The notes below the pieces were generated by a model. It saw only the letters and a program-made list of their open reading frames with translations. It ran no database searches and had not been told where the DNA came from. DNA of 64,000 nt, from assembly GCF_014337925.2 (NCBI RefSeq), contig NZ_CP143423.1, positions 2,262,501 to 2,326,500 of the forward strand, written 5' to 3'. Both the position numbers and the translations under genes were made by a program. Source of the DNA: Roseobacter fucihabitans (GTDB lineage: Bacteria; Pseudomonadota; Alphaproteobacteria; Rhodobacterales; Rhodobacteraceae). Below are positions 29,211-37,060 of the stretch, in pieces (position 1 is the stretch's first letter; each line of letters starts with the position of its first letter).

Positions 29211-29771
29211 ATGCGAAAGATTCAGGCCCAGGGCATCCATCACATTACCTTGACCGGCGCTGATCGCCAGACCTCCATTGATTTCTGGGAGGGGCTCCTT
29301 GGTTTTTCACTGATTTTCGATCAGCCCAATCTAGACGACCACAGGCAGGGGCATCTCTATTTTGCAGCAGGTAACGGTCAAACAATCACAGTATTTACAG
29401 ATGAAAATCGCAAACTCACACCCGAACGTCTGAAAGATCAGGTCGGTGCTGTTCACCATCTGGCGTTTTCAGTGTCGCGTTCGGTGTTGACGCAGGTTTG
29501 CGAGCGATTGGATGAGCGGCACATCAAGCATACGGGTCTCAAGGATCGCGGCTTTATGAACAGCATCTATTTTCACGATCCTCTGGGCCTGCGAATCGAA
29601 TTGGCCTGCTATCGTTTTGAGCCGCCCGAGGGTGCGACCCACGCGGATGTGCTGGCCCAGGCCCATTCCTTGCGTGTGCAAAGAGAGGATTTGGCCATTG
29701 CCGATTGTCATATTGCCGATGCAATCGAAATTTTGACGCAGCAGCGCCAGCCGCGCATGATCGACGTCTGA
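29211..29771 (+). CDS. VOC-superfamily (glyoxalase/dioxygenase-fold) protein
   Basis: 186 residues. The VOC pattern starts at GIHHITLTGADRQTSIDFWEGLLGFSL, with a metal-ligand-like His in IHHITL and a second set in AVHHLAFSV and a terminal Glu in PLGLRIELACY. A tail of about 50 residues (HADVLAQAHSLRVQRE and so on) follows the domain. It resembles extradiol-dioxygenase or glyoxalase-like proteins of unknown substrate. GAGGAGCGAG precedes the ATG. Confidence 0.82.
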   Translation: MRKIQAQGIHHITLTGADRQTSIDFWEGLLGFSLIFDQPNLDDHRQGHLYFAAGNGQTITVFTDENRKLTPERLKDQVGAVHHLAFSVSRSVLTQVCERLDERHIKHTGLKDRGFMNSIYFHDPLGLRIELACYRFEPPEGATHADVLAQAHSLRVQREDLAIADCHIADAIEILTQQRQPRMIDV

Positions 29772-29868
29772 AAACACCGGATGCGGTGTCAGAGTAATTT
29801 TGGCACCGACGATGCCCTATCGACCGATCACTCACAGAAGCTCCGGTTTTCCCAACCGCATCGTGGCA

Positions 29869-30144
29869 TCAGGTCCGTTGCAAATCCTCGCTAACTTTCG
29901 TTTGCGCGCGATCAGGTTCCATACGCCGCGACGCCAGATCAAGCCGGGCCGCGATATGAATGAACTCAGAAACATCGCCCGCAGGTTGCACCAACGCCAT
30001 TTCATAAGCCGCATATTCCAGTAATTTTGCCGCCGCCTGCATCGCCGCCTTTACACGTGCCCGGCTTTGCAAAGCATCAAGCGTCTCAAAAGCAGACGAA
30101 AGGTCAACACCCGTCAAAAGATCATCACCCGCTGGCACGGTCAT
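29869..30144 (-). CDS. small conserved hypothetical protein
   Basis: 91 residues from ATG 30144, preceded by AGGAAACGG. Mostly helical (LSSAFETLDALQSRARVKAAMQAAAKLLEYAAYEMALV). No motif is recognised. A longer upstream reading lacks a good start. Confidence 0.5.
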   Translation of the reverse strand: MTVPAGDDLLTGVDLSSAFETLDALQSRARVKAAMQAAAKLLEYAAYEMALVQPAGDVSEFIHIAARLDLASRRMEPDRAQTKVSEDLQRT

Positions 30145-30554
30145 ATCATGTCCGTTTCCTGCAACTCTCAAAACCCTACCCGACCAGAGACAATTGCGAT
30201 GTGATACCACCGCAGATATCCCGATTTCGCGCGGGACCTGCAACGCACCCTAGTGTCGCGTCGCATGATCCTTGTATTCTTACGCTGTTTCTTTTGACTG
30301 GCTTGGCATCACTCTTTCTGGACACCAATCTATTTGTCAACCCAAGGTAGATCAATTTTACCCTGAAAACACGCATAGATTATCAAATACAACGTCCGTT
30401 GTGCCCAATATGACAAAAAAATTACAGCTGCTCGGGCAAGGTCATCATGGATACATATTCGCCATTAGCCGGAATACGCCAAATACGGTTTGGCGACTTT
30501 CCTCGTCAGCGGCAATACATCCCGCTTAGCACTTTCATCTAAATACAGACTAAA
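30145..30554. other. non-coding stretch before tRNA-Val
   Basis: About 410 bases, AT-rich after 30290, with no convincing gene, repeat or structured RNA. Short ORFs here have unlikely composition and no ribosome sites. Confidence 0.5.
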
Positions 30555-30630
<76 letters not shown>

Positions 30631-30665
30631 GTTAAGCGGCGGTTTAGCCAAACTCGCGCGCGGCT

Positions 30666-31244
30666 TCAAGCCCCTATCGACAGGCATTTCATTTCTCCAT
30701 ACGCAAGGTGATAAACCACACCCTGCCCACCTGGCAGCGCACCCATCTGCGAGATGTCCATATTCAACAAAATCAAACGCAACATGCGCGATGTCATGCC
30801 GTGCGTCACGAGTACCGCCGGCCCGGATAGATCATCCAGAAAGGCAAGGCAGCGCCGATGCAGCCCCTTGAAACCTTCCCCCCCCGGCGCGCGCTCATAA
30901 AGGTCAAGGCCGCTTTCTTCGCTTTCATCCATTTTGTGACCGGGCAATAACGCATCCCGGCGCAACCCCTCAAACGCGCCGACGGATATTTCCGACAGGC
31001 GCGCATCCGTCTGAATTGTTTGAAACAATCCTTCCAGCGCCAGCGAAGCCGTATGAAAAGCACGACCCTGCGGACTGCAAAACGCTTGAAAATCGCGCAG
31101 ATCGCAGCCACCGAGAATTTTGCGCTGATCGCGTGCCTGCGCGCGGCCCTGCGCGGTCAGTGCAGAATCGAGCCTGCCCTGGATACGGTGTTCGGCATTC
31201 CAAACCGTTTGCCCATGGCGCAGAATATAGAGCGGCGGCCTCAT
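30666..31244 (-). CDS. histidine phosphatase (phosphoglycerate mutase-like)
   Basis: 192 residues. The phosphohistidine motif LYILRHGQTVWNAEHR (RHG near 8-10) comes first, then a second His in VLVTHGMTSRMLR. GRLDSALTAQGRAQA is typical of the PhoE/CobC-like branch. It could be a cofactor-dependent mutase, a broad phosphatase or an alpha-ribazole phosphatase. No cobalamin gene is adjacent, so phosphatase is the safer label. Confidence 0.85.
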   Translation of the reverse strand: MRPPLYILRHGQTVWNAEHRIQGRLDSALTAQGRAQARDQRKILGGCDLRDFQAFCSPQGRAFHTASLALEGLFQTIQTDARLSEISVGAFEGLRRDALLPGHKMDESEESGLDLYERAPGGEGFKGLHRRCLAFLDDLSGPAVLVTHGMTSRMLRLILLNMDISQMGALPGGQGVVYHLAYGEMKCLSIGA

Positions 31245-31478
31245 TTCTTCGTCTCCCAGCAGGCGGATAACTTAAGTTCCAAAGTGTCGATGGCACGGTC
31301 CCGGCCCGCAGCGCAATATCAATCTGGCCGACGACCCCATCCGCCACAGAGAAATTAATGTTGCTTTACCAACTGTTAGCCTGTCACAGCGGTTTGGCAG
31401 TACCATTTTGCGATTTCCACACTACCTAAAAGCAAAATAGATATGCGCGAGATTGGTACCACCCAACAGGAGAATGTG

Positions 31479-31940
31479 ATGGCTATTACCCTGAAACTGA
31501 ATGGCGAAATCCAAACGCTGGACGCTGACCCCGGCACCCCCTTGCTTTGGGTGATCCGCGATGATCTGAAACTGACCGGTACAAAATTTGGCTGTGGCGT
31601 CGCGGCCTGCGGTGCCTGCACGGTGCATGTCGATGGCGTGCCGGTGCGGTCCTGCCAAACCTATGTTGAAGACGTCGAGGGCTCCGAGATAACAACCATC
31701 GAGGGGTTGAATTCGGACATCGGGCGCGCGGTTCAAACGGCATGGGCGGAACTTGACGTCGTGCAATGCGGTTATTGCCAGTCCGGGCAGATCATGTCCG
31801 CCGTCGGCCTGCTCAGCGAAAACGCCAAACCCTCTGGCACGGATATCGATGATTACATGAACGGCAATGCCTGCCGCTGCGCCACTTACCAACGCATCCG
31901 CGCCGCGATTTTGCGCGCCGCAGACCTGATGGAGGCCTGA
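31479..31940 (+). CDS. molybdenum hydroxylase, 2Fe-2S subunit (IorA-like)
   Basis: 153 residues from ATG 31479, with CAGGAG just upstream; an in-frame earlier ATG lacks one. The N-terminal plant-type 2Fe-2S domain shows KFGCGVAACGACTVH and a further Cys in VRSC. The C-terminal helical 2Fe-2S domain shows QCGYCQSGQ and NACRCATYQR. It carries electrons from the molybdenum site of the downstream partner. The pair is like isoquinoline 1-oxidoreductase or periplasmic aldehyde oxidases; a FAD subunit is absent. Confidence 0.92.
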   Translation: MAITLKLNGEIQTLDADPGTPLLWVIRDDLKLTGTKFGCGVAACGACTVHVDGVPVRSCQTYVEDVEGSEITTIEGLNSDIGRAVQTAWAELDVVQCGYCQSGQIMSAVGLLSENAKPSGTDIDDYMNGNACRCATYQRIRAAILRAADLMEA

Positions 31941-31943
31941 ACC

Positions 31944-34121
31944 ATGACACTCACAACATCCCGACGTGGTTTTCTTGCAACCGCCGCCGCCGCAACCGGC
32001 GTGCTGGCAATCGGAATATCGCCGCGCGGTGCGCTAGCCAAGGCGGGCGACGGTGCGCTGAACCCCTTTGTGACAATCGCGCCGGATGGCACGGTCACCG
32101 CCATCATCAAACATTTCGAAAAAGGCCAAGGCACCGCGACCGGGCTGTCCACCTTGATCGCCGAAGAGTTGAACATGTCGCTTGATGCGATCAAATTCGA
32201 ATTCGCGCCCTCCGATCCAGCGGTCTACAACAACAGCCTGTTCGGACCGTATCAGGGGACTGGCGGATCAACCGCCATGGCGAATTCATATCTGCAATAC
32301 CGAACGGCCGGGGCTGCGGCGCGCGAGATGCTGCTGACGGCGGCAGCACAGCGTTGGGGTGTTGCCAAAAGCGCCCTCTCTCTAAAAGACGGGACGATCT
32401 CAGGGCCGGATCAAAGCGGCGACATTGGTGAATTCGTCGCAGATGCCAGCCTGCTGGATGTTCCGGCAGACCCCGCGCTCAAGGACCCCGCGCAATTCCG
32501 AATCATCGGCAACCCGGACGTGCACCGAAACGATCAAAACTCCAAGATCGACGGCACGGCGCAATATGCGATGGACCTTCATCTGGAAAACCAGATGGTT
32601 GTGGTTATCAAACGCAGTCCACGCATGGGGGGAAGCGTCGCGTCCTTTGACGAGAGCGGCGCGCAGGGCATAAAGGGCTTCATTCAGGCGCTTGCGCTGC
32701 CCAATGGTGCCGGTGTTGCGGTCTATGCCGACAAGACATGGGCCGCGCTTCAGGCTCGCGAAGCGGTCCGTGTGACTTGGGATTTCACCGCCGCCGAAAC
32801 GCGCGGGTCGGATGAAATTCGTCGTGAACTGCTGGCCTCATTGGACGGCGATGCAGAATTCGACGCCTCCTCAGAAAGTGACTTGTCCGATACGCTCGCC
32901 GCCATTGAAGGGGCCGCGCAGGTGGTGGAGGAAACCTTCTATTTCCCCCTGTTGGCCCATGCTCCGATGGAGCCGCTGACGGCTACAATCGAACCCCTGG
33001 CTGACGGCGCGGTCGTCATCCATGACGGCGCGCAGTTTCCCACCAGCAACCACAATGTCTTGTCACAAATCCTTGAATTGCCCATGGAGAAGGTCAAGGT
33101 CAACACCATGATCGCCGGCGGCTCTTTTGGCCGTCGCGCCACGCCAAGCGCGGATTATCAGGTCGAAGTGGCGCTGGCCTTTGCCATGACGGACCGCACC
33201 CGCCCGGTGAAGCTCGTCTGGTCGCGTGAAGATGACATCACCGGTGGATATTACCGCCCCGCCTTCGCCCATAAGGTGCGCGTCGGGTTGGATGACAGCG
33301 GCAAAATCGTGGGCTGGGATCACCGCATCGCCGGGCAGTCGATTTTCAAAGGCACCTTCTTTGAAAGCGTCATGGTGCATGGCGGGATTGATCACGCGTC
33401 GGTCGAGGGCGCCGCCGATACGCCTTACGATATTCCCGGCATGCATTTTGGGCTAACGGATAACAAACCAGCGACAACGCTGCTTTGGTGGCGCTCAGTC
33501 GGCCATACCCACACGGCCTATGTCATGGAGAGCATGATGGACATTGCCGCCAAAGCGGCCGGAAAGGACGCCGTTGATTTCCGTCTGGAATACCTCTCGG
33601 GCGGAACGCCGGATCAACAACGCCTTGCTGGTGTGCTTGAACTGGTCGCTCAAAAAGCCGGTTGGGGCAACGTCGCAAAGGGGCGAAGCCAAGGTGTTGC
33701 GGTGCATAAGTCCTTTGGCTCTTATGTCGCGCAGGTGGCTGAAATCTCACGCGATGAAAACGGGGCTGTCAAAATCGAGAAGTTTACTGCCGCCGTTGAT
33801 TGCGGTCTCCCGGTCAATCCAAATGTGATCAAGGCGCAGATCGAAGGGGGAATCGGCTATGGAATCGGTGCGATCATGCGCAACGAGATCACGCTGACGG
33901 GCGGGGAGACGGACCAATTCAATTTTCCCGATTACGAACCGCTGCGCATGCGCGACATTGGCGCAATCGATACACATATCATCGCATCCAGTGAAGCGCC
34001 GACAGGGATTGGTGAGCCCGGCACACCGCCCGCCGGTCCCGCATTGGCAAATGCGATCGCTGTGGACGGTCCGCGCATCACATCCCTGCCCATGCAGAAC
34101 GAAGGCATCAATTTCGCCTGA
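31944..34121 (+). CDS. molybdenum hydroxylase, large Mo-cofactor subunit (IorB-like)
   Basis: 725 residues. It starts with a Tat signal (TTSRRGFLATAAAATG, cleavage after GALA), so the mature enzyme is periplasmic. Two xanthine-dehydrogenase-type Mo-cofactor halves are present, with GQGTATGLSTLIAEE, GGSFGRRATPSADYQ, TLLWWRSVGHTHTAYVME and the catalytic Glu region GIGEPGTPPAGPAL. It starts 3 bases after the 2Fe-2S gene. Electrons probably pass to a cytochrome, since there is no flavin subunit. The substrate (an aldehyde or N-heterocycle) is undetermined. Confidence 0.92.
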   Translation: MTLTTSRRGFLATAAAATGVLAIGISPRGALAKAGDGALNPFVTIAPDGTVTAIIKHFEKGQGTATGLSTLIAEELNMSLDAIKFEFAPSDPAVYNNSLFGPYQGTGGSTAMANSYLQYRTAGAAAREMLLTAAAQRWGVAKSALSLKDGTISGPDQSGDIGEFVADASLLDVPADPALKDPAQFRIIGNPDVHRNDQNSKIDGTAQYAMDLHLENQMVVVIKRSPRMGGSVASFDESGAQGIKGFIQALALPNGAGVAVYADKTWAALQAREAVRVTWDFTAAETRGSDEIRRELLASLDGDAEFDASSESDLSDTLAAIEGAAQVVEETFYFPLLAHAPMEPLTATIEPLADGAVVIHDGAQFPTSNHNVLSQILELPMEKVKVNTMIAGGSFGRRATPSADYQVEVALAFAMTDRTRPVKLVWSREDDITGGYYRPAFAHKVRVGLDDSGKIVGWDHRIAGQSIFKGTFFESVMVHGGIDHASVEGAADTPYDIPGMHFGLTDNKPATTLLWWRSVGHTHTAYVMESMMDIAAKAAGKDAVDFRLEYLSGGTPDQQRLAGVLELVAQKAGWGNVAKGRSQGVAVHKSFGSYVAQVAEISRDENGAVKIEKFTAAVDCGLPVNPNVIKAQIEGGIGYGIGAIMRNEITLTGGETDQFNFPDYEPLRMRDIGAIDTHIIASSEAPTGIGEPGTPPAGPALANAIAVDGPRITSLPMQNEGINFA

Positions 34122-34123
34122 GG

Positions 34124-34176
34124 GCATGTGAGAAAGGAAGCGCCCGCCTGAACAATCAGGGGGGCGTTTCACATGC
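34124..34176 (+). terminator. long terminator hairpin after the Mo-hydroxylase operon
   Basis: The inner stem GCGCCC-g-CCTG pairs with CAGG-g-GGGCGT around AACAAT. Outer arms GCATGTGA.GAAA and TTTCACATGC extend it to about 50 bases. A T-rich stretch (AATTTTTT) follows within 7 bases. Confidence 0.75.
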
Positions 34177-34246
34177 AGCTAATTTTTTGCAAAAGACTCC
34201 AGCGTTACGCATCTTGTTCATGCACCAGCGCACATTCGTATCGCCA

Positions 34247-34540
34247 TCAGGATGTTGGCGAATGCTGTCCAGAGCGATCAAGATCTTCGATATCACAGAC
34301 CGTCTGATCCAGTTTCGCCGACAACAGGGCCAAAACGGGATGGGCGCTATCCCCTTGGTTTTTCTGAACGACGGCGATATATCCTCTCAATTCGCGCAGG
34401 ACGGATTGAGTTTCTTCAACGACTTCCCTGCTGATTTTATCCAACTTACGCTCCCGTATTCTTGGCTCTCTTAATGGAATATTATGTGCCACTAGCACTC
34501 TTTTTAGCAGTGATTTTCTACAAAGGGAACGAGATGACAC
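34247..34540 (-). pseudogene. possible fragment of a small helical protein
   Basis: A 97-codon reading with a coherent helical C-terminal part (SREVVEETQSVLRELRGYI, then PVLALLSAKLDQTVCDIEDL). The first 30 residues look unnatural, and the upstream end runs towards the IS630 remnant, so the original N terminus may have been lost. I cannot assign a family. It may be only a chance ORF. Confidence 0.3.
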
Positions 34541-35114
34541 CGCAATGTCGAAACGTTTTTAACCATTTAGAGAGGTCCGCGTTTAATCTGAATTGATTTG
34601 TGTTTCCCAAAGGAGTCTTTGTCTGCTTCATTTTCAGTGTGGAGGTGGATGATGGGCAAACCTCTTTCTTTAGATCTTCGGCACCGGATTTGCGGGTATG
34701 TTGCTGCTGGGATCTTTTGTCGTGCAGCAGGGCGTATTTTTGGTGTCAGTGCGGCAACGGGGGTGCGTTATGCTGCGGACAAACGAGAGCGGCGCGACGT
34801 CACGCCCAGACCACAGGGCAGGCCGGTGGGCCGATTTGGCCAGCTGGCACCGTATAAGGATTTCTTAATCGGGGTTATCCGTGCCGAACCAGACATAACA
34901 TTGCATGAACTATCCGGCGCGCTGGAAGACACGTCTGGCGTATCTGTTCACCTCTCATCAATTCACCGCGCCTTGGTACGCGCCGGGTTCTTATATGAAA
35001 AAAGGACTTATCGCACGGGAACGTAATCGGCCTGCCCTGCGCAGGGCAAGGCGGGGGTGGATCAACCACCGCCAGCCGCGCATGCGCCAGGAGCCACACA
35101 GACTGGTCTTTATT

Positions 35115-35155
35115 GCTTCTGGGGACATTGCTGCGCAATACCCTGACGGCCAGTG
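35115..35155 (+). repeat. palindromic unit B (41 bp), before first catalytic Asp
   Basis: Inserted between ATT (Ile of LVFI) and GAT of the expected DETAVKTN, where the first DDE aspartate lies. It reads GCTTCTGGGGAC, ATTGCTGCGCAAT, ACCCTGACGGCCAGTG. The core ATTGC-TGC-GCAAT is perfect, flanked by a GGG/CCC clamp. Confidence 0.78.
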
Positions 35156-35362
35156 GATGAGACAGCCGTAAAAACCAATGTCACGCGGCTGTGCGGACGG
35201 GCACCTATAGGCGAGCGCCTCCTTGGCACCGCGCCCTTTGGAAAACGGGGTACGCAGACTTTCATCGCCGGGCTGCGCTGATCGCGCCGTGGGTGATCAC
35301 GGGTGCACTGGACGGGCGCGCCTTCGACACCTGCGTTGGAACCCGGAACGGTAGCCATTCTC

Positions 35363-35402
35363 TCCTCTCCTTAATTGCTTTGCAATCAACTGCCGGGCAA
35401 GG
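35363..35402 (+). repeat. palindromic unit D (40 bp), before second catalytic Asp
   Basis: Inserted after CTC (Leu of GTVAIL) and before GGC-AAT-CTT, where relatives read GAC-AAT-CTT (DNLSTHK). It reads TCCTCTCCTTA, ATTGCTTTGCAAT, CAACTGCCGGGCAAGG. The core ATTGC-TTT-GCAAT is perfect and the right arm CTGCCGGGCA resembles units F and G. The following codon gives Gly instead of Asp, either by mutation or through imprecise insertion. Confidence 0.7.
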
Positions 35403-35502
35403 GGCAATCTTTCCACCCACAAAAGCCCCCGCGCAGCGCAGGCGTTAAGAAAGCGCGTGCTGGTTCCTGTTCTTGCCGCCCTACTCCCGCGACCTCAACC
35501 CC

Positions 35503-35543
35503 ACCTCTCGGGACATTGCTGCACAATACCCTGACGGCCAATG
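35503..35543 (+). repeat. palindromic unit C (41 bp), before catalytic Glu
   Basis: Inserted between CCC (Pro of RDLNP) and ATC-GAG (Ile-Glu of IEMAF). It reads ACCTCTCGGGAC, ATTGCTGCACAAT, ACCCTGACGGCCAATG, and from the second base on it matches unit B closely. The repeat shares 26 of 28 bases with unit B in the central GGGACATT to GACGGCCA part. Confidence 0.78.
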
Positions 35544-35944
35544 ATCGAGATGGCTTTCTCAAAGCCCATCTGAGACCGATCGGGCTAAAAACGTTCGATG
35601 CACTCTTCCAGGCCCTCGGCGACATTTGTGATCTGTTTGATCCAAGCGAATGCCGGAACCTCCTCAAAGCTGCCGGATATGCCGCAGATTAAATACAAAA
35701 TGCTTTAGAAAACCAGTAGGCTGTCGGTTTTGAGCATCTGTCGACAGAGCAGAAGACAAGCTCTCCTGAGACCGATCTGTGTGGCTACCAGTCATCACAC
35801 ACCGCCCTCGAGGTTTGTCGAGAATGGATTGCGGTCCTGAACGTCAAATGAAGTTGGGACAATCTGTCGACTTGACCATCAGCCACCCACTGGCATTGGA
35901 AACCAATGCAAAAAACGCGCAAGGATCGGAGTTTTCCCGTCGCG

Positions 35945-36376
35945 TTAGATTCCCGGATCTTGAAGTGACGCCATCGCATGAACGGCATTTTTGAACACAC
36001 GTAATTGCGATGGGGGCAAAATCTCAAATCGTCTCACGATCCCCAGGATCGGGTCTCGGGAGAGCGTTTTTGCGCCACTGGGCGTCAGGAGAAGAAATCT
36101 GCTGCGCGCATCCTCCGGATTGGCAATTTGTCGCACTAAGTCACGCTTCACCAGCGTCTGAATCGCCCGAACTACGGGCGCATGCGTCTTTCGTAGTGAT
36201 TTGCGCATCAAACTCATCGTGCACTGGCTTTGCGGGTGCGTGCCGAGATATCGTAAAACTGACCATTGCAATGGATGAACATCAGCTGAAACTTTTGAGC
36301 GATAGGCGTCACGCACCATGGCCTCCAAGAGGATTGCAGTGGCAATATCACTTTTTGTCGTAGCAGCTTTTTTCAT
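35945..36376 (-). CDS. MarR-family transcription regulator
   Basis: 143 residues. The winged-helix pattern of MarR is present: LQWSVLRYLGTHPQSQCTMSLMRKSLRKTHAPVVRAIQTLVKRDLVRQIANPEDARSRFLLLTPSG, with the wing around PEDARSR. No clear target is adjacent; an IS630 remnant lies on one side and an empty stretch on the other. It may be an orphan whose neighbours were lost. Confidence 0.78.
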   Translation of the reverse strand: MKKAATTKSDIATAILLEAMVRDAYRSKVSADVHPLQWSVLRYLGTHPQSQCTMSLMRKSLRKTHAPVVRAIQTLVKRDLVRQIANPEDARSRFLLLTPSGAKTLSRDPILGIVRRFEILPPSQLRVFKNAVHAMASLQDPGI

Positions 36377-37060
36377 TTCAAATTCAGTTTAAATTCGAAT
36401 GGTATGGCAGCTCAACGGCTAGTTCAGACTAGGGTTAACGAGCATGACATCATATCCGCAACAGATACGGTCATCGTATGACATTGTTTGATCAAGACCT
36501 TCTGCACATTGGCCACAGGGCAATCACTGATTGCAGCGCCGCCGCAGGACCAAAACGCGCTAAAGCGCCAGCTGGTTCGGCGAGTCAGCAAAAACGTGGA
36601 ATGACCCGTTCAGGGCGAGTTTGTGTTGGCAATTTGAAAGGACCTCTCGCAAACAACTCGAATTTGCAGGGGTTCGCATGACCTCGGTGCCGTTTTAGGC
36701 GCAAAGCTGACGGAAAATATCACGGACCCGGAACTGCTTATCGCCCACAAGACCTTGTAGCGATACATGATCAACCAATCGCGGCGGTGTCGGCGACCAA
36801 AAACACAGTAATTACAGTCGAGTTTTGCAGGACAGGATCAAGAAGGAATTATTCACTCTACGGCACACCCGTCTAAAGAGTGGATACAAAAGAGAACCTT
36901 CGAGACCCGAAACTGGCGCAGCACTTGCGCCTTTCCAATGTCAAAACGAGCAAAACAACAGATGTGGCTTTGTGAAACTGTTGCCAGTTGCTAACTGTCG
37001 GCTTTGAAGAAAGAAGCGCATGCGATACGCGCCCCCTTTATCCTTTTCAGACCAGCCGCA
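36377..37060. other. 684 bases without a supported gene
   Basis: Only short, poorly composed ORFs occur here, the longest of 67 codons at 36478. No repeats, tRNA or terminator are seen. It may be a decayed gene region beside the IS630 remnant. The lon gene ends at its right edge. Confidence 0.5.

Larger units (their letters stand above)
34652..35692 (+). mobile_element. degenerate IS630-family transposase
   Basis: The reading starts MGKPLSLDLRHRICGYVAAG at 34652, with GGAGG upstream, then shows SSIHRALVRAGFLYEKR. The frame is lost in an A6 run near 35000. It resumes with RERNRPALRRARRGW and HRQPRMRQEPHRLVFI, and stops at a palindromic unit. Later pieces are ETAVKTNVTRLCGRAPIGERLL, TQTFIAGLR, a 10-bp-scale deletion near 35275, LIAPWVITGALDGRAFDT, a second deletion near 35340, GTVAIL, a unit, NLSTHKSPRAAQALR, WFLFLPPYSRDLNP, a unit, IEMAF and DICDLFDPSECRNLLKAAGY. 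All three DDE positions are disrupted. I could not identify terminal inverted repeats. Confidence 0.8.

Noticed and set aside
33951-33968. GACATTGGCGCAATC, similar to the core of the palindromic units
   Set aside because: It lies inside a fully conserved stretch of the Mo-hydroxylase gene and lacks both arms of the unit, so it is a chance match.
34474-34596. 41-codon ORF starting MEYYVPLALFLAVIF with a hydrophobic start
   Set aside because: No ribosome site, AT-rich edge of an IS remnant, and it could easily be chance.
36478-36681. 67-codon ORF in the region between the MarR gene and lon
   Set aside because: Poor composition, no ribosome site and no recognisable domain.
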